Positions 8,767 through 15,578 of a stretch of DNA of 15,578 bases are shown here, in pieces. The stretch's first letter is position 1. Each line of letters opens with the position of its first letter. Position numbers and translations under genes: made by a program. The DNA is taken from NCBI GenBank assembly GCA_036939975.1, contig JALLPB010000461.1, positions 1-15,578 of the forward strand. Direction: 5' to 3'. A model generated the notes under the pieces. That model did no database searches. It was given only the letters and a program-made list of their open reading frames with translations, and had not been told where the DNA came from. The DNA is from Cyclostephanos tholiformis (taxonomy: Eukaryota > Bacillariophyta > Thalassiosirophyceae > Thalassiosirales > Thalassiosiraceae).

Positions 8767-10979
8767 ATGGAAGCAGCTTTATCAGCTGCAGTCGCCGATG
8801 GAGTCATTCCTTCCTTTAATGATGATGGCAAGAAAGTTGACCAACAGCAACCGCCTGTGCTCGAGAACAGATCCGCACCAAATATTCAGCTTGTGTCCAA
8901 CTACAACCCTGAGATGGAAATGCTTAATCAATATGTAGGGAATGGCATGGTCAAAATCGATCCTACTTCTTTGATGGCAGCAGCTGCAGCCCAATCTCAG
9001 GCGTCCGTAGAAGCGCAGCCGTTGGCTAACCCCCTCCGTCGTGGGAAGTGGACGGTGGAAGAAGAAGCCTACGCCAACCGACTAATTCAAGAGTTCAAGG
9101 CAGGTCTACTGCCCCTAACCGATGGAACCACCCTTCGTACCTTTCTATCCAAATTATTGAACTGTGATCCGATGCGTATCTCCAAGAAATTCGTTGGCAG
9201 TAATTGCATAGGGAAACAAGTCTTTCGTCGGCGTGGTGCTGATCTGAATAATTTGACCCCCGATGAGATCGAACAGACTCGACTTGAGTTAAGCGAGTTG
9301 GAGAGGAAGTTTTTGGACAGGGTTGCGCAGAACAAGGGTTCCAGGGGAGGTGGAGGGGGAGGTGCGTCCAAGAAAACTAGCGGAGAGATGTCCTCGTCAC
9401 GTGGAGGAGGAGGGCGGTCCGCTGCCGCTGTCGGACGAGTTCTTCTACTGGGGAACAACGCGCCACAGACAAACGTTTCGCAAGGCAGCGCCTCCGTTGA
9501 GGCAGGGGGGTTGCTGGCGCAATTGCAGGCAGAAAATCCGGGCATGTTTGACAATAATACGGCGGGATCATACTTGGGTGGCGGATCTCAGACAGGTGGT
9601 CTTGGTAAGATGATATGCTATCATATTTTTTACTCACTGTTTCTTTCGTCACGCAAGTGCTCACGCATCACTTCTCCGCCCATTTCAATAATTGCATTCC
9701 CAGGAAACACAAACCCCAATGTCTCCATCACTAACCCCATGCTTCACTCCGGAATGTCACGAGATCAAATTACGCTATTAGCTGGCAAGGGTATTTCCTC
9801 AAGTGTATCCCTTGCCAATATGTTTAGCAAGAATCGATCGTTTGATCAGCTCATGAGCCTCGACTTTCAGAGCATGCAGAGCATTGATAATTTGGCAAAT
9901 CTGATCCAGAGCATGCCGAACACTGGACGAGTTCCCAAGGCTCAGATGAAGAATGTGGAGTGGGGAAATCAATGGGCGGGAGCATCAGCCCCTGGACCGT
10001 CACTCTACGGAGAAGGAGCCAAGGGATCGATTGAGAACTTGGTACGGGTCCTGTCGGGGGACAACAATGTCATGGGTGATACCAATAATGTCAGAAACAA
10101 TGCCAATGCCACCAACTTTACTAACTATCTTCAAGGTGCAGCCCATCAGGGCAACAACCTAGCAGGTGACCAAATGGCGCCGTCCAACGATCTTACCGAC
10201 TTTATCAAAAGTCTCACTCAGCAGCAGCATAATCAGCAATATGGTAATAATTCAAACTACAGAGATATCCTCCAGAACATGGCATCGGGGAACGTGGGTG
10301 GGAATTCATTACATCAGAATAAAAATTCCAACATTGTCTCTGGTGTCAATCAAAATCTTGGCGGAAGCAATGATATGATGAACATTCCGAACCAGTCTGG
10401 GCAATCGGCGGCAAATTTTTCTCAGCGGCAGAGCTTCAATCCATTTATGCAGCAGCTCAATACGCAATTCGGGGGGACGAGTCACGGAAATCCGATGATG
10501 CAATATCTTGCTCAAGCAGGTGAATTGATTATTTGTGCATGATATTTGTGCATGCTTTGTATACATGTATTGTCCCTCTCCATCATACAACTGATTCTTT
10601 CTGGTAATTAACCGACACAGGCGGTGGCAACAACATGAACATGGCCAATATCTTAGGCCAGCAGAATGGCTATGCTGGCCTCGCTGCAGGAATGAATAAC
10701 CCCCTAGGAAATTTCGGCACTGCTAGCAACTTTGGTAGCTTTGGATCTAACATTAGCCAACAAAGTACGGCTGCATTGCTACAACAGTTAATTGCGCAAC
10801 ATAATGGTGGTATTATGGCAGACAATAACCAAGCTGGAGCGCCAAATGCTGCAAACGAAGACTGCAGTGGCGATTATAATTTAACTTCAGGGAACAAGCG
10901 AAGGATCGATGTTGTGAATAGCGGCGGTGGGAGCGATGAGGATGATCGGCCGGAGAAGAAACAGATGGTGGCCTTGTAG
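8767..10979 (+). CDS. Myb-like/SANT-type protein with Asn/Gln-rich tail (stramenopile family)
   Basis: Three exons, 8767-9604, 9704-10519 and 10621-10979, with GT-AG introns of 99 and 101 bases; 670 residues. The conserved block is residues about 91-158: it begins RRGKWTVEEEAYANRLI and continues through TTLRTFLSKLLNCDPMRISK to GKQVFRRR. The WT-EEE opening resembles one Myb/SANT helix unit, but the CDPMRISKKF part is characteristic of a family I recall from diatoms and oomycetes with no assigned function. Residues 163-190 are a Leu/Glu-rich helix, followed by Gly runs at 194-199 and 213-216. Residues 225-620 are rich in Asn, Gln, Ser, Gly and Met, low in charge, like a prion-like or activation region. 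The C-terminus has KRR (644-646) and EKK (663-665) around an acidic stretch, a possible bipartite nuclear signal. A nuclear DNA-binding or chromatin role is inference. 8767 is the first in-frame ATG after the stop at 8683. Confidence 0.85.
9605..9703 (+). other. Stop-free, frame-preserving intron in the Myb-like gene
   Basis: The segment starts GTAAGA and ends with a pyrimidine-rich stretch and CAG. It is 99 bases long, exactly 33 codons, and contains no in-frame stop. If retained, it would add 33 residues that are hydrophobic and Cys-containing (KMICYHIFYSLFLSS and onward). This is quite unlike the surrounding polar Gly/Asn-rich protein, which is the main reason I call it an intron. The flanking glycine codon is split G|GA. 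Confidence 0.75.
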
Positions 10980-11676
10980 AATCGATTGTAAATAGTCAGT
11001 GTACCGATGCGTACTATGTCATAACATTGACCTTAATAAAGTTTTTACTTTTACATATTCTACCTTCCAACACACGCATCATGTGAATCCCACGACGAAA
11101 GCTTCCTCTGTCTTGTACAATTTTGTCCACAGAATGCCATTCTCTTGGGTTGTTTTCTGCGCATATATCCCCCCCCCCCCCTCATCATTGTGTTCTTCCC
11201 GCACAGTGCGCTTTGCGACCGGGGTGAGCGCAAATTGCAGCTGGCACAATTGGTGACGCATCCCCCTCCCCTGCGAGGCACTTTTGTCGCAGGAGGGGAA
11301 GCTGTCTTAAACTGGGCGTGCGAGTACTTAATTTATTACTGAAGGATCATTTTTTTCTATTTCTATTACGCGTTCGGCCCATTATCCCTGTGTGCTCTCT
11401 CAATTAAACGCAATATTGCAGAACCACAGATGATCCCGAGACAATCAAACAGTCAACAAGCAAACCAACGACATTACCAACAACGACCAGGCCCACGTCA
11501 TCTGAGCCAGCATCAACACCCTCAGCGATAATAACCAGCCATCAATTGCTTGTCCCTTGAACATAAGCCAACCTTCGTAACGTCGTGTATCGCCGTCACG
11601 CCGACGTTCCAAGTTACAACTTCAAAGCCGTTGAAGTTCTAGCCCTCAACTGCTGGTCCCACGACATTTTCATACA
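10980..11676. other. Convergent 3' intergenic region with polyC tract and Thr/Pro-rich open stretch
   Basis: Between the Myb-like stop and the glycosyltransferase stop. It contains the AATAAA at 11035-11040, a run of 13 C at 11169-11181, an imperfect hairpin around 11263-11300, and a minus-strand AATAAA (TTTATT at 11332-11337) that could serve the glycosyltransferase at a long distance. A frame open from 11408 to the TGA at 11558 encodes a Thr/Ser/Pro-rich 50-residue stretch. The small frames across 11060-11342 follow the C-rich composition and carry no recognised domain. Confidence 0.5.
11035..11040 (+). terminator. Polyadenylation signal AATAAA for the Myb-like gene
   Basis: A canonical AATAAA hexamer lies 56 bases past the stop codon at 10979, followed by a T-rich stretch (GTTTTTACTTTTAC). 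Position and downstream T-richness fit a cleavage/polyadenylation signal. The cleavage site itself cannot be seen. Confidence 0.6.
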
Positions 11677-14592
11677 TTATTTGTAAGAAACGGCAAGAGA
11701 AACAATTACGTCTTCAACAACATCATCAGCATAAACGTCATGGGTGCCCCAAAGTTGATGGCCCGCGGTCGATATGCTGTAATGAGGCTTGGACTTCTTT
11801 AACATACTTTTGCTCCTTAGATTCTGACTACTGCTTTCATATGACAATGGTGCCTTGGAGAGACTTGGTAGGTCAGTGGAAGCGATCATAACATTTCGTT
11901 CGGGATCATTAAACCGAAATGCTCCAAGGTCATTTTTGTCCACCTAAAATTAAAGAAACCGTTCGGGGGTAAAAAGGACGAACATAAGATGAACACAAAT
12001 ATCATGGGTTTTGAGAACTGACCGATAAGATCATGACATTTCCTATTGTATCGCTATCCAATCCTTGAACATTCAGCCGATTATATCCTTCCTTGGCCAT
12101 TAATCCCGGAGTAAACTTGAAAAGTGGTTCATTTCCAACGGCATTGTTTACAGCCAAACCAAGAGCGCAAGGCCCGCTCAACATCAATCCAGGTTCCACT
12201 CTTATTTTCCAATTCTCGATTTTGTCAACGCCGGAAAATTTACAGACGGTCCTTTCCATATCGTACATGTCAGCTCGACTGGATACAAGATTGACCATCC
12301 ACTCGATAACATTCGCCAAGGCAGGATGTGCAGGGGCAGAACCGATTAAACCGTTCCATAAACAGAATTTGTTGTCCGCAAAAGATCCTACCGCGTCAAG
12401 TGGAACGAAGAAGGCCAAATCCGGGGTCAAAAATGTGTCCAGGTTTGTATTCAACATGACATCAACATCAGCATAGATACCGCCTTCTTGAAATAGAACT
12501 AGGTAACGAAAGAAATCGGCCTGAGAAACAGAGAGTTGTAAGATTGTTAAATAAGACATAGCTAAACATTCAAGCAGAGCAGAGTCTATACCTTGTATGC
12601 GCCAGGTAATAGAGCATCAAATACTGAAACGAAACGTGGAGGATAGTTTGTCTCGATGAACTGACGAGCTGTATCATCCGTGTAAAATCTATACTGCCAT
12701 CCTGACGCTATCCACGTGTTTTGTAATCGTAGCAGCTGAGGATACTTCTCCATTGTTATTTCTTCAAAAAACGTCTGATGAATTATCCGCGGAATTCGAT
12801 TCTGTCTAGCAGCATCCGACAAGTTCTCGTCGGAAATACTTCGAGAACGAGCAAGCCTAGTAACCTCAACTTCAATATTTACCCGTGTACTCTTCGTATT
12901 TTCTCCACTGCATATTGCAGCGACAACACATTCTCCACAAGTAAAGGCGCAGTTCGAAAAGGATCCATACCTAGACGATTGAAGGCACCGGTTGCAAAAC
13001 CAACCTGGTTCACATCTATAAATTTTTCTAAGCTCCATTTGGATTGATTCTTTGTGATGTCGGTGAAATTTGTGTTCGTTTGTGAGCTCTTTTATTTTCA
13101 CAGAGACCATATTTGATTGGTAGGGATCCCCGATTTCGTCCTCGGTTGACTTCGACGACGTAAAAATCAAATAATGACGCTGTTCATTGTCTTTTTGGTG
13201 CACTTGTTCATCCCTCAGATACCGCAAAATGTCCCCACTATCGATCGAGTCAAGGAGCGAAACAGACACCCGGTCACAGCAATTTGGCAATGTCTCGTCA
13301 CTGCCAAGAGCAAGATCACAGGTTAGAGTAGCTAGTCCCCATACTGAACTAGTGCTCTTGAAGTCTTTGCTTTCTATTTCTGTGAGGAGATTATTGACAA
13401 AAGTAGATTGAAAGCTAAGTTCTTTATTGGCCTCATTGTAGGGAGAGATTCCGACCGAATGATCGAAGGGTGGGATGCATATGGAACCAAGATGATTGGG
13501 AGGAAAGGCTGCAAATATTGTTGTTACGTGACTTGAAATGGCGGATGTCTTCCTCAACTGATCATTAGGGGTCGGAACATTGGAAAATACTGCATACCCG
13601 ACTTTAGAGTTGCAGTTTCCTCCACCTAGCTTATCCTGAGGCGGATACATTCTTGGTTGCCCCATCATGGAGAAAATATTATCAACTTGTGGTCGAGATT
13701 TAAGCAACGCAACTGAATCGCCCAATTGCATCCCACCTATGTTGAATGCTAGGCAATGTAAATCCGAAATTTTTTTATTTCTTGGGGCCATATCCTTGCA
13801 GTTTGTAACTGCCTGAGGTGAAAAAATGTTGACATCAGACTTGTGGATGGCAATGAAGTCAAGGTCTATTAAATCAGACCTGGCAATCCAATAAGGAGGC
13901 AACACTGGTTGCTCGTATAGTGGATGTAGTTGCAAAACCGTCGTCGGAATATCAACCATAAGATTTTGATCCCGTGAACACATTTCCGTAGTGCTATTCG
14001 CACTTCGAACCAAAGAGCCAAGCTTTCGAACTCGGCGCTTTTCCCGTAGGAGCATCTCAACAACGGCACTGTTGGGCCGCGTTTTTATGATCACGTCTAG
14101 TGGGTAGAACCAGGGTTCTAATAGTGCGCCCTCCAATTCTTTGTAAATTATTGGGATGTGAAGCTCTGATCTTACCTCCTCTCTCCACTTCGATATGGTT
14201 TCGTACCTCGTATAATCTCGGACGAACTGATCCCACATATTCCCGAGATCGCCGCCTTTTATGGATCCCCTTGGCCCGACAAGTAACACGACATAGTGAT
14301 ACGAAATTACTAGGAGTAATATCCCAAATATCCCCATATGCAGTGGATTTCTCTGCTTGATGTGAGATTTCAACCGATCGAACAATCTGCGCGGTGATTC
14401 ACCCAACGACGTTGGTCTTGGACGACAAAAAAATACCAATCGTCGACGCCTCTGTGCAGCTAAGTCCGCAATACCTGAGATGGAGCGAGTGTATTTTCCG
14501 GGAAATGCATCCGAGGGTCGAGCATCATTTAGATTGGGCTCGCTCTTCAGCATGGACGTCCGGCGGACTATAGCCATCTTGTCATTGTTCAT
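11677..14592 (-). CDS. Type II membrane glycosyltransferase, OCH1/GT32 (DXD) family
   Basis: Three exons on the minus strand: 14592-12592, 12520-12023 and 11943-11677. Introns are 71 and 79 bases (GT-AG, both phase 0); 921 residues. A basic cytosolic tail of about 83 residues precedes one membrane span at 84-106, the layout of a Golgi type II enzyme. Residues 107-525 are a long lumenal region I do not recognise. Seven cysteines follow in a compact cluster (C527, 533, 536, 548, 552, 555, 561). The catalytic domain starts at 599 with RIPRIIHQTFFEE, has YRFYTDDTAR, and across the first intron gives GAYK/ADFFRYLVLF and GGIYADVDV, with the metal-binding DXD at D685-D687. GT32 enzymes such as yeast Och1 transfer mannose or related sugars from nucleotide-sugar donors (established). 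The actual donor and acceptor are unknown. The C-terminal exon carries HYSIS...QLWGTHDVY, seen at the end of related algal proteins (recalled). It is well over the usual fungal GT32 length because of the N-terminal half. The first in-frame ATG is used; M6 is an alternative. Confidence 0.9.
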
Positions 14593-14932
14593 TTCTTGTC
14601 CTCATATCAGGTTTACCTATGTCGCATACACCTCTCGATACTACCGCTAATAACAATTGAAACCTAACCGTAAATACTGGGGTTTAAGCACCAGCTAATG
14701 TTCTATGGGTGTGACAGCTAAATCTTTCAGATCGATTTTTTTTTTTTTGAAGTGTACTGAGTTAGCGTAGGAATTAAAGTCTAAAATAGAGAAATCGGCT
14801 CTGGGTCTCTACACAGTACAAAATAAGGATTCCCATGTATATTTTGAATTATTATCTTTACAGTCACCAAAAATATGGCACACGTCCCGACTCCTTCCAA
14901 TTCATCTCACCGCCAAACCCACTGCCATAGCA
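14593..14932. promoter_or_regulatory. Upstream region of the glycosyltransferase and left flank of the transposon remnant
   Basis: This 340-base space should contain the glycosyltransferase promoter (reading leftwards) and the left end of the transposon remnant starting near 14933. It holds a run of 13 T at 14736-14748 and is AT-rich to about 14880. The decamer TACCGCTAAT at 14642-14651 also occurs in the leader of the hydroxylase gene at 57-66. I could not define a terminal inverted repeat because the right end of the element is outside the window. Confidence 0.35.
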
Positions 14933-15578
14933 ATGCCTTGTGCCTTTCAGCCTGGCGGAATCTCAGGGAATAGGCGTGCCCGCTACACAGCCCGTCGCAG
15001 GGTTGCCCTCCTTGCTTCGGCGAGACGAATCCAGGAGGAGGAGGGGTTGTCTCTTTGGGCAGCGGCTGATCAACTCAGAGTAGATCATTCACTTTTGTGA
15101 GGTGGCACCATCGCAATGCCGGCATTGCTGACCCTCTCTTCATGATGGTGCGGGGACAAAAAAAGTCCTCCCACCCCGGACCAATCGAGCAGCTCAAGCC
15201 CCTTGAGAATGGCCTGCTATGACATGTCTTCAAGCAGCACAAGCAGGGCATCAACGTGGAGACGTTTGATCTTGCTGTGAAGGCTTTGATGATGTGCCCC
15301 GTATTCAACGCAAAGACATTTGTTGCAGAAATGAGTGCTGTGCGGCGATTCATGCAGGCAAATTTGCTTGTGTACTGCATGGGCACTCACAAGTCGTAGC
15401 GCCGCCTGGAGGAAGTTTCTAAGGAGGTGGCGGATTTCATGTCGTTGATGCATCCCATCCTTGAGGGGCCGCATTGTGACCGGCGTTACATGCTAAACAT
15501 GGATCAAACGCCGGTCTATTTTTTGATGTCAAAAAAAAGGACACTCGAGATCGTTGGTGCAAAAACAGTCTACATTTG
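14933..15578 (+). pseudogene. Decayed DDE transposase (pogo/Tc1-mariner-like), 5' part
   Basis: An ATG at 14933 opens 55 codons with an Arg-rich start and a helix-turn-helix-like stretch (RRIQEEEGLSLWAAADQL), then meets TGA at 15098-15100. The protein continues in another frame from about 15100 (RWHHRNAG...), so a one- or two-base shift lies near 15095-15102. That second frame has stops at 15220-15222 (TGA) and 15397-15399 (TAG) but otherwise reads on to the window end. Near the end NMDQTPVYF (aspartate codon at 15502) matches the first catalytic Asp of DDE_1-type transposases, followed by RTLEIVGAKT. In the family this domain cuts and joins DNA ends during cut-and-paste transposition. With one frameshift and two stops this copy cannot make the enzyme. 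The second and third catalytic residues are beyond the window. Family assignment is from recalled motifs. Confidence 0.8.

Noticed and set aside
9087..9554. 155-codon minus-strand frame rich in Pro and Arg
   Set aside because: It is antisense to the conserved Myb-like block and Gly runs of the sense gene; its Pro runs are simply the complement of the Gly codons.
11169..11181. Run of 13 C as a possible structural or replication signal
   Set aside because: A simple homopolymer tract in a spacer; no accompanying G-run pattern for a quadruplex on the minus strand and prone to sequencing error.
15075..15474. Two minus-strand frames at the right edge
   Set aside because: They are shadows of the decayed plus-strand transposase, which has a recognisable HTH-like start and a DDE aspartate motif.

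Overview
The window looks like nuclear DNA of a stramenopile, most likely a diatom and perhaps a centric one. Genes are close together, some are interrupted by short GT-AG introns of about 70-130 bases, and the products are eukaryotic: a membrane-anchored prolyl 4-hydroxylase, an OTUD6-type deubiquitinase, cytochrome c oxidase subunit 6b, a DXD glycosyltransferase of the OCH1/GT32 type, and a Myb-like protein of a kind I associate with diatoms and oomycetes. The taxonomic call is inference from protein style and gene structure; no marker gene is present.

Layout, left to right. 165-2594 (+): five-exon 2-oxoglutarate/Fe(II) prolyl 4-hydroxylase with a C-terminal segment that resembles the VHL beta domain. 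3389-5053 (-): intronless ankyrin-repeat protein. 5432-6457 (+): intronless OTU deubiquitinase. 7339-7668 (-): COX6B. 8767-10979 (+): three-exon Myb-like, Asn/Gln-rich nuclear protein, probably with a further intron in its 5' leader. 11677-14592 (-): three-exon type II membrane GT32 glycosyltransferase with a seven-cysteine insert. 14933-15578 (+): decayed 5' part of a pogo/Tc1-mariner-like DDE transposase that runs off the window.

The genes alternate strictly in strand (+ - + - + - +), so every intergenic space is either a shared divergent promoter (5054-5431, 7669-8766, 14593-14932) or a convergent 3' region (2595-3388, 6458-7338, 10980-11676). There is no operon-like cluster and no single pathway. 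Two products (prolyl hydroxylase and glycosyltransferase) are probably secretory-pathway enzymes. The others serve ubiquitin removal, mitochondrial respiration and probably transcription.

The most interesting points are the hydroxylase joined to a VHL-like module that keeps counterparts of three hydroxyproline-pocket residues, the stop-free 99-base intron in the Myb-like gene, and the cysteine cluster just before the GT32 catalytic domain. No CRISPR, rRNA or convincing tRNA was seen.
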